Below are positions 1 through 9,343 of a DNA stretch of 64,000 nt, piece by piece. A model generated the notes under the pieces. It was not told the DNA's origin. It worked only from the letters and a program-made list of their open reading frames with translations, and made no database searches. The stretch comes from Rhodovulum visakhapatnamense (lineage in GTDB: Bacteria > Pseudomonadota > Alphaproteobacteria > Rhodobacterales > Rhodobacteraceae): NCBI RefSeq assembly GCF_004365965.1, contig NZ_SOEB01000005.1, positions 160,995 through 224,994 on the forward strand, in the 5' to 3' direction. The first letter of the stretch is position 1. Each line of letters begins with the position of its first letter. A program made the position numbers and the translations under genes.

Positions 1-18
1 GATCCCGCGCGCGGACGG

Positions 19-762
19 TCACGCAACCTCGAGGATGGCCGTCTCGATCAGGGCAAGCGTTTCGGGCGTCGAAAAGCGGTGATCGGCGCCCTTCACCAGC
101 GTCAGTCGAAGATCGGGCGCCTCGATCCGGTCGAGCAGGCGCAGCGCGACGCTGAGGTCCACATCCTCGTCGGCGGTGCCTTGCAGGAGCCGCACCGGTA
201 CGTTGAACGCGAGGGGCGCGCGCAGCACGAGGTTCCGGCGTCCGTCCTCGATCAGGCGGCGGGTGATGACATAGGGGCTGTCGGCATAGGCCGAGGGGAT
301 CTCGACCCGGCCCGCCGTCATCAGCTCGGCCCGCTGGGCGTCCGAGAACCCGGCCCACATGCTGTCCTCGGTGAAATCGGGTGCGGCGGCGATGCCGACG
401 AGGCCCGCCACGCGATGGGGCAGCGCGCGCGCCAGCAAAAGCGCGATCCAGCCGCCCATCGAGGACCCCACCAGCACCTGCGGCCCTTCGGTCAGCGCCC
501 CAAGCGCGGCACGGGCATCGGCCGCCCAGTCGCCGATGGCCCCCTCGTCGAAGCGGCCCGAGCTCTGGCCGTGGCCGGAATAGTCGAACCGCAGGAAGGC
601 GCGGCCCTGCGCCTTGGCCCAGGTCTCGAGATGGGTGGCCTTGGTGCCCTCCATGTCCGACATGAAGCCGCCGAGAAAGACGATGCCCGGCGCCCTGCCT
701 TCGGTGCGGTGATAGGCCAGACGGCGGCCCTCGGGCGTGGTCAGCATCTGCGGTTCGGTCAT
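19..762 (-). CDS. alpha/beta hydrolase
   Basis: A 247-residue alpha/beta-hydrolase fold protein, probably a cytoplasmic esterase or thioesterase of unknown substrate. The nucleophile elbow is GSSMGG with Ser101 as the likely nucleophile. An acid in GTADEDV near residue 200 and the His of ADHRF near residue 227 complete a plausible triad, and an oxyanion-loop-like FLGGF sits near residue 30. The start MTEPQM was chosen because GGAG lies a short distance upstream and the reading frame further upstream overlaps the divergent aminotransferase gene. No signal peptide is seen. The fold assignment is firm; the substrate cannot be read from the sequence. Confidence 0.85.
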   Translation of the reverse strand: MTEPQMLTTPEGRRLAYHRTEGRAPGIVFLGGFMSDMEGTKATHLETWAKAQGRAFLRFDYSGHGQSSGRFDEGAIGDWAADARAALGALTEGPQVLVGSSMGGWIALLLARALPHRVAGLVGIAAAPDFTEDSMWAGFSDAQRAELMTAGRVEIPSAYADSPYVITRRLIEDGRRNLVLRAPLAFNVPVRLLQGTADEDVDLSVALRLLDRIEAPDLRLTLVKGADHRFSTPETLALIETAILEVA

Positions 763-888
763 CGGCCCCGGTCTCCTTCGCGGTCGTTCTTTTCTGCGCC
801 GGGACGCTAGGCGCGCGGCCCGGCATCCGCAAGGCCCGGCGGGGCGGCTGGCCTTGCGGAGACCGCCGAATTGGAGTTTTCTCCGGCC

Positions 889-1995
889 ATGACTGGACCC
901 CGTTTCACCCCGCTCGTCGACAGCCTTCCCGCCACCGTGCCGTTCGTCGGCCCCGAAACGCTGGAACGCGGCCGCGGCCGGCCGTTCCGGGCGCGTCTTG
1001 GCGCGAATGAGAGCCTCTTCGGCCCCTCGCCGAAGGCGGTCGCCGCGATGCAGGCGGCGGTGCGCGAGGTCTGGAAATACGGCGACGCCCAGAACCACGC
1101 GCTGCGCCAAGCACTGGCCGAGGTGCATGGGGTCGCGCCCGACTGCATCATGGTCGGCGAAGGGATCGACGGGCTTCTGGGCTATCTGGTGCGGCTGGTG
1201 GTCGGGCCGGGCGACGCGGTGGTGACCTCCGAAGGGGCCTATCCGACCTTCAACTACCATGTCGTGGGCTTTGGCGGCGCGCTGCACAAGGTGCCCTATC
1301 GCGACGACCACGAGGACCCGGACGCGCTGATCGGGAAGGCCGCCGAACTGGGTGCCAAGCTGGTCTATCTGTCGAACCCCGACAACCCGATGGGCACCTG
1401 GCTTCCGGCCGGGCGGGTGCAGGCGATGATCGAGGCGGTGCCCGAGGGCACGCTGATGGTGCTGGACGAGGCCTATGTCGAATTCGCCCCCGACGGCACC
1501 GCGCCCGCCATCGACCCCGAAGATCCGCGGGTGATCCGGTTCCGGACGTTTTCCAAGATCCACGGGCTCGCCGGGGCGCGGGTGGGCTATGCCATCGCCG
1601 CGGCGCCGCTGATCGCTGCCTTCGAGAAGGTGCGCAACCATTTCGGCATGTGCCGGATCAGCCAGGCCGGGGCGCTGGCCTCGCTGGCCGACACCGCCTG
1701 GCTGGCCGAGGTCAAGGCGCAGGTGGCCGAAGGCCGTGCCATGATCGCCCGGATCGCCAAGGCCAACGGGCTTTCCCCCCTGCCCTCGGCCACCAATTTC
1801 GTGACGGTCGATTGCGGCGCGGACGGCGATTTCGCGCGCCGGGTGCTGGCTGAACTGACCCAGCGCGATGTCTTCGTGCGCATGCCGGGGGTGGCGCCGC
1901 TCGACCGCTGCATCCGGATCGCATCGGGCCCCGAGGATCAGCTGGCCGTGCTGGCCGAGGCATTGCCGAAGGCGCTGGAGGCCGCCCGGGCCTGA
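889..1995 (+). CDS. PLP-dependent aminotransferase, histidinol-phosphate aminotransferase-like
   Basis: A 368-residue class I/II fold-type I aminotransferase most like HisC and its paralogues. The PLP-binding lysine is Lys223 in FRTFSKIHGLAGARVGYA. The cofactor-binding segments SNPDNPMGTW and LDEAYVEF precede it. ATG 889 is chosen over an in-frame TTG at 871 because GGAG lies about 11 bases before the ATG; both are possible. It is transcribed away from the divergent hydrolase gene. No other his gene is adjacent (a HisN-like phosphatase lies about 7 kb away), so it could be a true HisC or a related aromatic/amino-acid aminotransferase. Confidence 0.85.
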   Translation: MTGPRFTPLVDSLPATVPFVGPETLERGRGRPFRARLGANESLFGPSPKAVAAMQAAVREVWKYGDAQNHALRQALAEVHGVAPDCIMVGEGIDGLLGYLVRLVVGPGDAVVTSEGAYPTFNYHVVGFGGALHKVPYRDDHEDPDALIGKAAELGAKLVYLSNPDNPMGTWLPAGRVQAMIEAVPEGTLMVLDEAYVEFAPDGTAPAIDPEDPRVIRFRTFSKIHGLAGARVGYAIAAAPLIAAFEKVRNHFGMCRISQAGALASLADTAWLAEVKAQVAEGRAMIARIAKANGLSPLPSATNFVTVDCGADGDFARRVLAELTQRDVFVRMPGVAPLDRCIRIASGPEDQLAVLAEALPKALEAARA

Positions 1996-2041
1996 GCCCC
2001 GCGTTTACCCATCGTCCGGCGATTCGTGGCAGTCTGTCGTC

Positions 2042-2212
2042 ATGTCAGACCGCCCCGATCATCCCGCCGACACGTTCTTCCGCGCCTTTCTGGTGTCGGG
2101 CTTCTTCGCCTTCTTCGTGTTGCTGGTCCTGGTCTGGGTGACGGCGGGTTACGGATGGGCGCTGGCGCTGGCCGGCGCGATCTGGTTCGCGCTGCATCTG
2201 GCCGCCGCCTGA
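2042..2212 (+). CDS. small membrane protein, hypothetical
   Basis: A 56-residue protein with a polar N-terminus (MSDRPDHPAD) followed by two hydrophobic stretches at about residues 14-33 and 36-56, giving a predicted two-helix inner-membrane protein. It follows the aminotransferase gene by 46 bases on the same strand and ends 4 bases from the convergent permease stop. There is no recognisable motif and the function is unknown. The strong hydrophobic pattern argues for a real gene. Confidence 0.55.
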   Translation: MSDRPDHPADTFFRAFLVSGFFAFFVLLVLVWVTAGYGWALALAGAIWFALHLAAA

Positions 2213-2216
2213 CCGG

Positions 2217-3995
2217 TCAAAGCGGCCACAGAAGCGGGATCAGCAACGCCGACAAAAGCCCCATGGACAGGTTCAGCGGGATCCCCACCCGCAGGAAATC
2301 GGTGAAGCGATAGCCGCCGGGGCCATAGACCATCATGTTGGTCTGATAGCCGATGGGCGTCGCGAAACTGGCTGAGGCCGCGATCATCACCGCCACCACC
2401 AGCGGCCGCGGATCGACGCCAAGCGCATGGCCCAGCCCCACCGCAATCGGGGTCACGACGACGGCGACCGCGTTGTTTGTGACCAGTTCGGTCAGCACCG
2501 AGGTCAGCAAGTACACCGCCCAGACCACGAAGAACGGCGGCAGTTCCGCCAGATAGGGCGCAAGCCCGTCGACGATCAGCTTGACCGCGCCCGAGGATTC
2601 CAGCGCCGCACCGACCGCCAGCATGGCGAAGATCAGCGCCAGCAACCGGCCCTCGACGAAGGTGAAGGCCTCTTCGGCGTCGATGCAGCGCGCCGCCAGC
2701 ACCAGCGCCACCGCCGCCACCGCCAGCATCAGGATCGGCGCGACACCCAGCGCCGCCAGCACCACGATGCCCACCAGCGCGCCGATGGCGATGGGCGCCT
2801 GGGTCCGGCGATAGGCGCGGCCCGAGGGATGGGTGATGTCGACCAGCCCCATGTCGGCGGCCAGCCGCTTGATGTCGGCGGGCGCGCCCTCCAGCAGCAG
2901 GGTGTCGCCGACCCGCACCACCAGATCGTCAAGCTGGCGCCCGATATTCTGGTTCCGCCGGTGCGCGGCCAGCACATAGACCCCGAATTTCCGCCTCAGC
3001 CGCAGCGAGCCCAGCGTCTGTCCGATCATCTTGCAGCCGGGCGAGATCAGCACCTCGACCGTCGAGGTCTCGACCGCCGACAGCTGATCGACCCGGCGCA
3101 ACGACTTGTTGCGCTGCAGCGACAGCAATTCGGTGACCTGGGTCCGCAACACCACCCGGTCGCCGGTCTGCAGCGTCACGCCGTTCAGATTGCGCCGGAG
3201 CGACTCGTCGCCCCGGATCACGTCGATCAGCCGGACGCCCTCGCGCTTGAACAGCTGCACGCCCGTAACCTCGCGGCCGATCAGGTTGCTGTCGGGCGGG
3301 ATCACCGCCTCGGTGAAGAACTTCATCTTCGACTTGTCGGACAACAGATCGGCCATGCTGTCGCGGGCGGGCAGCAGCCGGCGCCCGAAGACGCGCAGAT
3401 AGATCATCCCCCAGGCGACCAGCACCAGCGCCAGCGGCGTGACCTCGAAGATCGAGAAGGGCTCCAGCCCCTGGGTCCGCGCCACCCCGTCGACCAGCAG
3501 GTTGGTCGAGGTCCCGATCAGCGTCAGCGTGCCCCCGAGGATCGCGGCATAGCTGAGCGGGATCAGAAGCTTCGAGGCCGAGACCCCGAGGCTGCGCGCC
3601 AGCTGGACGAACACCGGCAGCATCACCACCACGACCGGCGTATTCGACACGAAGGCCGACGAGATCAGCACGAAGCCCATCAGCGTGGCAATGGCGCGCC
3701 GTGGCTTCTGCTTGCCGCCGCGCTCGGCGGCATGGATCACCCAGTCGAGCGCGCCGGTCCGGACCAGCGCCCCCATCACCAGGAACATCGCGGCGATGGT
3801 CCAGGGGGCGGGGTTCGACAGCACCCGCAGCGCGTCCTCATAGGGCAGGATGCCCAGAACCAGCATCACCGTGGCGCCGCAGATCGCGATCACCTCGGCA
3901 GGATAGCGTTCGCGCACGAAGGCCACGAACATCGCGGCCACGACCGCCAGCGCCAGCAGCGCCATGCCGGTGGGGGGGAGCGAAAGCGGGATCAT
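2217..3995 (-). CDS. SLC13-type permease with central TrkA_C domains
   Basis: A 592-residue inner-membrane transporter. It has an N-terminal half with about five or six membrane segments, a central soluble part holding two TrkA_C (RCK_C) type regulatory domains (around SNLIGREVTGVQL and GCKMIGQTLGSL), and a C-terminal half ending in further membrane segments. SLC13/CitT-type motifs such as TNLLVDG and VTNNAVAVVVTPIA are visible. The family moves dicarboxylates, sulfate or other anions with sodium. The start MIPLSLPP was chosen because a hydrophobic segment follows it directly; upstream in-frame residues look like non-coding translation. The substrate is unknown. Confidence 0.85.
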   Translation of the reverse strand: MIPLSLPPTGMALLALAVVAAMFVAFVRERYPAEVIAICGATVMLVLGILPYEDALRVLSNPAPWTIAAMFLVMGALVRTGALDWVIHAAERGGKQKPRRAIATLMGFVLISSAFVSNTPVVVVMLPVFVQLARSLGVSASKLLIPLSYAAILGGTLTLIGTSTNLLVDGVARTQGLEPFSIFEVTPLALVLVAWGMIYLRVFGRRLLPARDSMADLLSDKSKMKFFTEAVIPPDSNLIGREVTGVQLFKREGVRLIDVIRGDESLRRNLNGVTLQTGDRVVLRTQVTELLSLQRNKSLRRVDQLSAVETSTVEVLISPGCKMIGQTLGSLRLRRKFGVYVLAAHRRNQNIGRQLDDLVVRVGDTLLLEGAPADIKRLAADMGLVDITHPSGRAYRRTQAPIAIGALVGIVVLAALGVAPILMLAVAAVALVLAARCIDAEEAFTFVEGRLLALIFAMLAVGAALESSGAVKLIVDGLAPYLAELPPFFVVWAVYLLTSVLTELVTNNAVAVVVTPIAVGLGHALGVDPRPLVVAVMIAASASFATPIGYQTNMMVYGPGGYRFTDFLRVGIPLNLSMGLLSALLIPLLWPL

Positions 3996-4169
3996 CGACG
4001 GCCCTTCACTGGCTTCAGGACAAGTATGTGCGCCCGATCCGGCCTCGGCAAGCGATGCGGCCGGGTCCGGAAGGGTCGCGGCGGCCACCGCGGATTGCTC
4101 CGCCCGGCCGCGCGCCGTCGCAGGAAAGACCGTCCCGAGGACGTCCGGTCGGCCCGCAAGGGGCTCCGG

Positions 4170-4982
4170 TCATGGCGCGGCCTGCTCCAGCCGTCCGCCC
4201 TGGCGGATCATGCGCACGCGCATGGCGCGGCCGGTGCGGTCGTCGGTTTCGACATAGACGCCCGACAGGGTCGCCTCGCCCATCGCCGGAGTAAAGCGGG
4301 TCTTCGACATGCCGGTGATGAAGCGGCGCATCGGTTCGGCCTTGTCCATGCCGATGACCGAATCGTAATCGCCGCACATGCCGGCATCGGTCAGATAGGC
4401 GGTGCCGTCGGGCAGGATCTGGGCGTCGCCGGTCGGCACATGGGTATGGGTGCCGACGACAAGGCTGGCGCGGCCGTCGCAATAATGCCCCAGCGCCATC
4501 TTCTCGGAGGTCGCTTCGCAATGCACATCGACCACCGCCGCCTGGGCAAGCCCGCCCAGCGGATGCGCCTTCAAGACGGTCTCGATGGCCGAGAACGGAT
4601 CGTCGAAGGGCCGCTTCATGAAGACCTGGCCAAGGATCTGCGCCACCAGCACCTTCCGCCCGCCCCGGGCGTTGAACAGCCGCGCACCCTTGCCCGGCGC
4701 CCCCTTGGCGAAGTTCAGCGGCCGCAGGATACGCGGCTCCTGCTCGATGAAACCCAGCATGTCCTTCTGGTCGAAGGCATGATCGCCCAGCGTCACGCAA
4801 TCGGCCCCGGCCTCGAGCAGCCCCTTGGCATGGGCAGGCGTCAGCCCGGCGCCCGACGAGGCATTCTCGCCATTGACCACAACGAAATCGAGGCCCCAGG
4901 CCTCGCGCAGGGCCGGAAGGCGGTCGGCCACGGCCGACCGGCCCGAGCGGCCCATCACATCTCCGAGGAACAGCAATTTCAT
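4170..4982 (-). CDS. TIGR00282/YmdB-family metallophosphoesterase
   Basis: A 270-residue metallophosphoesterase. The metal-binding motifs of the YmdB-like family are visible: FLGDVMGRSGR at the N-terminus, VNGENASSGAGLT, LGDHAFDQ, DVHCEATSEKMALGHYCDGRASLVVGTHTHVPTGD. Family members hydrolyse 2',3'-cyclic nucleotides or related phosphodiesters in the cytoplasm and have been linked to RNA turnover. It stands 42 bases downstream of the 5-formyl-THF cyclo-ligase gene on the same strand, an arrangement found in other alphaproteobacteria. The length is typical and all ligands appear intact. Confidence 0.9.
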   Translation of the reverse strand: MKLLFLGDVMGRSGRSAVADRLPALREAWGLDFVVVNGENASSGAGLTPAHAKGLLEAGADCVTLGDHAFDQKDMLGFIEQEPRILRPLNFAKGAPGKGARLFNARGGRKVLVAQILGQVFMKRPFDDPFSAIETVLKAHPLGGLAQAAVVDVHCEATSEKMALGHYCDGRASLVVGTHTHVPTGDAQILPDGTAYLTDAGMCGDYDSVIGMDKAEPMRRFITGMSKTRFTPAMGEATLSGVYVETDDRTGRAMRVRMIRQGGRLEQAAP

Positions 4983-5024
4983 GGCCGTCAGCCCTAGGAC
5001 GGAGCGGCCGCGCGCGCAAGTGTC

Positions 5025-5579
5025 TTAGGGCAGGATCACTTCCGCTTCGGTAACGATCAGATCGAGCGGCAGGTCGGTCGGCTCGGCCGGAAGGTCCGGC
5101 AGTTCCTGGCCCGCATAGGCCAGCCCGACCGCCAGAACAGGGCCGCGCGCGCGCAAAAGCGCCAGTGTCCGGTCGTAGTACCCGCCGCCATAGCCCAGCC
5201 GGATGCCCCGCCGGTCGAAGGCCAGAAGCGGCACGATCAGCACCTCCGGGACCATCGGCCGCGGCTCGGACGGGATCGAGACGCCGAACGGCCCCCGCTC
5301 CATCGCGCAATCAGGCGTCCAGAGCCGGAAGGACAGCGGTCGCGCCGCGCCCTCGATCACCGGCACGCCGACCGGCCCGGCCCGGCCCAGCGCCGCCATC
5401 GCGGGGCGCGGGTCAAGCTCGGACCGGATCGGCAGATAGCCGGCGGCCGGGCGGCCCAGATGAGGCGCCAGCACCGCGTCCAGCCGGGCCAGAGCCTCTG
5501 CGCCGCGGGCCGGGTCATGGACGGCGGCGCGCCGCGCCTGCGCCTCGGCCCGAAGCGCGGCCTTCGCCGCGACGATCAC
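5025..5579 (-). CDS. 5-formyltetrahydrofolate cyclo-ligase
   Basis: A 184-residue enzyme converting 5-formyl-THF to 5,10-methenyl-THF with ATP. The family signature LGYGGGYYDRTLA near the C-terminal third and the N-terminal basic segment (AQARRAAV) are present. The start ATG overlaps the stop codon of mgtE by four bases, so the two genes are probably translated together. The length matches the family. This is a housekeeping one-carbon gene with nothing unusual in its sequence. Confidence 0.9.
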   Translation of the reverse strand: MIVAAKAALRAEAQARRAAVHDPARGAEALARLDAVLAPHLGRPAAGYLPIRSELDPRPAMAALGRAGPVGVPVIEGAARPLSFRLWTPDCAMERGPFGVSIPSEPRPMVPEVLIVPLLAFDRRGIRLGYGGGYYDRTLALLRARGPVLAVGLAYAGQELPDLPAEPTDLPLDLIVTEAEVILP

Positions 5580-6961
5580 AACAGCACCACCGAGGCGAGC
5601 CCGAGAAACGCGAAGAAGCCGACGACATCGGTCACCGTGGTCACGAAGGTCCCCGAGGCCAGCGCCGGATCGACCCCGAGCCGGTCCAGCATGACCGGCA
5701 CCAGGATACCGGCCAGCGCCGCAACCCCCAGATTGATGATCATCGCCGCCGCGATCACCATCGCCAGCGTGCCCGATCCGAACCAGAGGACGCCCACCGC
5801 CCCCATCACCAGCGCGAACAGCACCCCGTTGATCACGCCGACAGCCAGTTCGCGCCGCACGACGCGCCAGACGTTCGAGCCGGTCAGGTCCTTGGTCGCC
5901 AGCGCGCGCACCGCGACGGTCAGCGACTGGGTCCCGGCATTGCCGCCCATAGAGGCGACGATGGGCATCAGCACGGCCAGCGCGACCACCTGGGCGATCG
6001 CGGTCTCGAACTGGGCGATCACCAGCGAGGCGACGATGGCGGTGCCGAGGTTCACCAAGAGCCAGGGCACGCGCTGACGGCAGGTCTCGACCACCCGGTC
6101 GCTGAGGCTGCTGTCGCCGACCCCGGCCAGACGCAGGATGTCTTCTTCATGTTCCTCGTCGAGGACGGCCATCGCGTCGTCGATGGTGATGATCCCGACC
6201 AGCCGCCCGGCATCGTCGACAACGGGCGCCGAAATCAGGTGATACTGGTTGAAGGCATAGGCGACCTCGCCTTCCTCCTGGGTCGCGGGAATGGTGCGGA
6301 AGCTCTCCTCGAACAGCTCGGTCAGCTTGACCGACCGGCGCGAGGACAGAAGCTTGCCAAGCGTCACGTAGCCCACCGGCCGGATGCCGGGATCGACCAC
6401 GATGACATGGTAGAACTGGTCGGGCAGCGTTTCCTTGTGGGCGCGCAGATGGTCGATGGTCTCGCCCACGGTCCAGTGTTCGGGCGCGCGCACCACCTCG
6501 CGCTGCATCAGGCGGCCGGCGGAGTATTCCGGATAGGTCAGCGCCTGCTCGACGGCCAGCCGGTCGGCATCTTCCAGCGCGTCCAGAATCGCCGCCTGCT
6601 GCGGCTCGTCGAGATCTTCCAGCAGATCGACGACGTCGTCGGATTCAAGCTCGCGGACGGCCTCGGACAGGACGTCGCGCGGCAGGAAGGCGATCACCTC
6701 CTCGCGCAGGCTTTCGTCGAGTTCGGACAGCACCTCGCCGTCGAAGAAGCTCGATCCCAACAGCAGGATCTCGCGCCGGTGGCCGCTGTCGACCTGTTCC
6801 AGAAGGTCGGCGATGTCGGCGGGGTGCAGCGGTTCCAGCAATTCGCCAAGGCGCACCCGGTCGCCTGCGGCCACGGCCAGGCGGATCGCGGCAACCGTCC
6901 GGTTGTCGAGACCGTAGCCCTCTTCCCCGGGCTCCGCCTGGTCGATGACCTCGTTTTCCAT
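5576..6961 (-). CDS. mgtE: magnesium transporter MgtE
   Basis: A 461-residue Mg2+ channel. It has the N-terminal superhelical MgtE_N domain (about residues 20-130), a tandem CBS pair (about 135-260), the connecting helix and five C-terminal membrane segments from about residue 285. The PIVASMGGNAGTQSL segment of the pore domain is intact. Cytosolic Mg2+ binding to the N and CBS domains gates the channel in characterised homologues. No Mg2+-sensing riboswitch could be recognised in the 150 bases upstream. It is the first gene of a likely operon with the cyclo-ligase. Confidence 0.95.
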   Translation of the reverse strand: MENEVIDQAEPGEEGYGLDNRTVAAIRLAVAAGDRVRLGELLEPLHPADIADLLEQVDSGHRREILLLGSSFFDGEVLSELDESLREEVIAFLPRDVLSEAVRELESDDVVDLLEDLDEPQQAAILDALEDADRLAVEQALTYPEYSAGRLMQREVVRAPEHWTVGETIDHLRAHKETLPDQFYHVIVVDPGIRPVGYVTLGKLLSSRRSVKLTELFEESFRTIPATQEEGEVAYAFNQYHLISAPVVDDAGRLVGIITIDDAMAVLDEEHEEDILRLAGVGDSSLSDRVVETCRQRVPWLLVNLGTAIVASLVIAQFETAIAQVVALAVLMPIVASMGGNAGTQSLTVAVRALATKDLTGSNVWRVVRRELAVGVINGVLFALVMGAVGVLWFGSGTLAMVIAAAMIINLGVAALAGILVPVMLDRLGVDPALASGTFVTTVTDVVGFFAFLGLASVVLL

Positions 6962-7113
6962 GCCTGCCCTTCCGCTGCCTTGTCCGCACCATAACCATTG
7001 CCCGTTGCAGGCAACAAGGTCGGATGCAGGCCGCGCGCGGCCGCAGGCCCGAGCATCGGCCAGAAACCTCTCCGGAGATGTCAGAAAGCCGAGGCGCGCA
7101 GCCGTCGCGCGGG

Positions 7114-8454
7114 TTAAAGCCCGGCCAGACGCCGCGCGATCCGGGTCTGGGCCGCCACGGCCGTGCCGAGATCGTGGGTGACGATGCGGCCGTCGCGCAC
7201 CACCTGCCGCCCCTCGACGAACAGATCGCGCACCCGGTTCGGCCCGGCCAGCAAGATAGCGGCCCGATCCCAGAGCCCGGCCGCCTCGATCCCCGACATG
7301 TCCCAGATCGCCAGATCCGCACGCATGCCCGGGGCCAGCCGCCCGCAGTCGGGCCGCCCCAGCACATCGGCGCCGCCCCGGGTCGCGATTTCAAGCGCCT
7401 CGCGCGCGCTCATCGCATCGGCGCCCAGCACCACCCGCTGCAACAGCATCGCCTGCCGCGCCTCGCCGATCAGGCTGCCACCGTCATTGCTGGCCGACCC
7501 GTCGACGCCAAGGCCCACCCGCACCCCGGCATCGCGCATCGCGCGGACCGGCGCGATGCCGGACCCGAGCCAGCAGTTCGAACAGGGACAATGCGCGACC
7601 CCGGTGCCCGATTGCGCGAAAAGTGAAATTTCGCGACCGTCAAGCTTGACGCAATGGGCGTGCCAGACATCGTCGCCAGTCCAGCCCAGATCCTCGGCAT
7701 ATTGCCCGGGGCGACAGCCGAACCGGTCCAGCGAATAGGCGATATCCTCATCGTTTTCGGCCAGATGCGTGTGCAGCCGCACGCCCTTGTCGCGCGCCAG
7801 AAGGGCCGCGTCGCGCATCAGTTCGGGGCTGACGGTGAAGGGTGAACAGGGCGCGACGCCGACCCGGATCATGGCGCCCGGATCGGGATCGTGAAAGGCG
7901 TCGATCACCCGGATGCAGTCCTCGAGGATCGCGGGCTCGGCCTCGACCAGCCCGTCAGGCGGCAAACCGCCCTTCGACTCGCCGATGCTCATGGCGCCGC
8001 GGGTCGCATGGAACCTGATCCCGACCTCGCGCGCCGCGGCGATGGTATCGTCCAGCCGCGCCCCGTTCGGATAGAGGTACTGATGGTCCGAACTCATGGT
8101 GCAGCCCGAAAGCGCCAGTTCGGACAGGCCGACCAGGGCCGAAACCCGGAATTCCTCGGGGCCGAAGCGCGACCAGATCGGATAAAGCGTCTTCAGCCAG
8201 CCGAACAGCAGCGCATCCTGGGCGCCCGGCACCGCGCGGGTAAGGCATTGCGACAGGTGATGGTGGGTGTTCACAAGCCCCGGCGTCACCAGACACCCGT
8301 CGGCCCGGACGATCTCGGCCCCCTCGGGCGCGAGGCCCGTGCCAATCTCGGCCACGCAGCCGTCGCGCAGCCGCAGATCGGCCCCCGCCAGCTCGCGCCG
8401 CTCGTCGTCCATGGTGACGATCAGCTCGGCGCCCTGGATCAGCATATGGCCCAT
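7114..8454 (-). CDS. 8-oxoguanine deaminase-like amidohydrolase
   Basis: A 446-residue amidohydrolase of the TrzN/AtzB/SsnA-like group. Metal and catalytic motifs are visible: NTHHHLSQCLTRA (HxH after strand 1), HTHLAENDED, HAHCVKLD and GLGVDGSASNDGG. The overall pattern resembles characterised 8-oxoguanine deaminases, which convert 8-oxoguanine to urate and so remove an oxidised base from salvage. It lies 3 bases after the HisN-like gene and is probably co-transcribed with it. The exact substrate is inferred; another guanine-like or triazine substrate is possible. A second start, MLIQG, lies three codons downstream of the one used. Confidence 0.8.
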   Translation of the reverse strand: MGHMLIQGAELIVTMDDERRELAGADLRLRDGCVAEIGTGLAPEGAEIVRADGCLVTPGLVNTHHHLSQCLTRAVPGAQDALLFGWLKTLYPIWSRFGPEEFRVSALVGLSELALSGCTMSSDHQYLYPNGARLDDTIAAAREVGIRFHATRGAMSIGESKGGLPPDGLVEAEPAILEDCIRVIDAFHDPDPGAMIRVGVAPCSPFTVSPELMRDAALLARDKGVRLHTHLAENDEDIAYSLDRFGCRPGQYAEDLGWTGDDVWHAHCVKLDGREISLFAQSGTGVAHCPCSNCWLGSGIAPVRAMRDAGVRVGLGVDGSASNDGGSLIGEARQAMLLQRVVLGADAMSAREALEIATRGGADVLGRPDCGRLAPGMRADLAIWDMSGIEAAGLWDRAAILLAGPNRVRDLFVEGRQVVRDGRIVTHDLGTAVAAQTRIARRLAGL

Positions 8455-8457
8455 GGG

Positions 8458-9255
8458 TCAGGCCGCCGCCGAAAGGATCGCCAGCGCCTCGGCATGGATA
8501 CTGGCATTGGCGGCCGCGACCACCCGGCCCCCGTCATGGGCCGGACCGCCCTTCCAGTCGGTGACGATGCCCCCCGCCGCCTCGATCACCGCGATCGGGG
8601 CCTGAATGTCATAGGCATGCAGTCCCGCCTCGACCACCAGATCGACATGGCCCATGGCCACCAGCGCATAGGCGTAGCAATCCATCCCGTAGCGCACCAT
8701 CTGCGCCTGACCGGCCAGCGCGGCAAAGACGCGCCTCTCTTCCGGGGTGCCGACCTCGGGGAAGGTCGAAAAGACCGAGGCCTGAGAAAGAGGGCGCGGC
8801 GCGCGGGTCGCAAGCCTGCGCTGGCCATGGGGTCCTGAAAACTCGGCCCGTCCGAACCCGCCCAGGAGGCGTTCGCCGATATAGGGTTGGTCGATGATGC
8901 CGAGGATCGGTCCGTCCGCATCGGACAGCGCGACCAGGACGCCCCAGGTCGGCGTACCGCAGACGAACCCGCGGGTTCCGTCGATCGGGTCGAGCACCCA
9001 GGTCAGCCCGCTGCGGGACGAGGTGCCATCAAGCTCCTCGCCCAGAACGCCGTCTTCCGGGCGGCGGTCGGCGAGAATCGCGCGCATCGCCGCCTCGGAC
9101 GCACGATCGGCGCGCGTGACAGGGTCGAAGCCCGTCCCGGCCTTGTTCTCGACCCCGAGGGCCGCCGTACGAAAATGCGACAGGGTCGCGGTTCGTGCAG
9201 CATCGGCCAGCGCATGCGCGATCTCGATCAGGGAGTCGGCTTCCGTATCTTTCAT
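8458..9255 (-). CDS. hisN: inositol-monophosphatase-family phosphatase, probable histidinol-phosphatase
   Basis: A 265-residue Mg2+-dependent phosphatase. The family motifs GEELDG, WVLDPIDGTRGF (metal ligands and catalytic core) and the C-terminal WKGGPAHDGG segment, matching the family's second metal-binding motif region, are visible. The VCGTPTWGVLVAL segment after the first motif resembles histidinol-phosphatases of the HisN type more than inositol monophosphatases. It is the promoter-proximal gene of a two-gene unit with the deaminase. Its role in histidine synthesis is inferred; the phosphatase fold is firm. Confidence 0.8.
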   Translation of the reverse strand: MKDTEADSLIEIAHALADAARTATLSHFRTAALGVENKAGTGFDPVTRADRASEAAMRAILADRRPEDGVLGEELDGTSSRSGLTWVLDPIDGTRGFVCGTPTWGVLVALSDADGPILGIIDQPYIGERLLGGFGRAEFSGPHGQRRLATRAPRPLSQASVFSTFPEVGTPEERRVFAALAGQAQMVRYGMDCYAYALVAMGHVDLVVEAGLHAYDIQAPIAVIEAAGGIVTDWKGGPAHDGGRVVAAANASIHAEALAILSAAA

Positions 9256-9343
9256 CCGGCCTCCGGTGGACTTGCGGACGGGGCGCTGATGCGCCTGCCA
9301 CCTGGGCGCTAGCCTTGCTACGCTCGTCCGTCAAGCACCGGTT

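Noticed and set aside
2427..4997. An 856-codon open frame on the + strand, antisense to the permease and phosphoesterase genes
   Set aside because: It is antisense to well-supported genes, is rich in Arg, Gln and His repeats typical of GC-rich antisense frames, and shows no domain.
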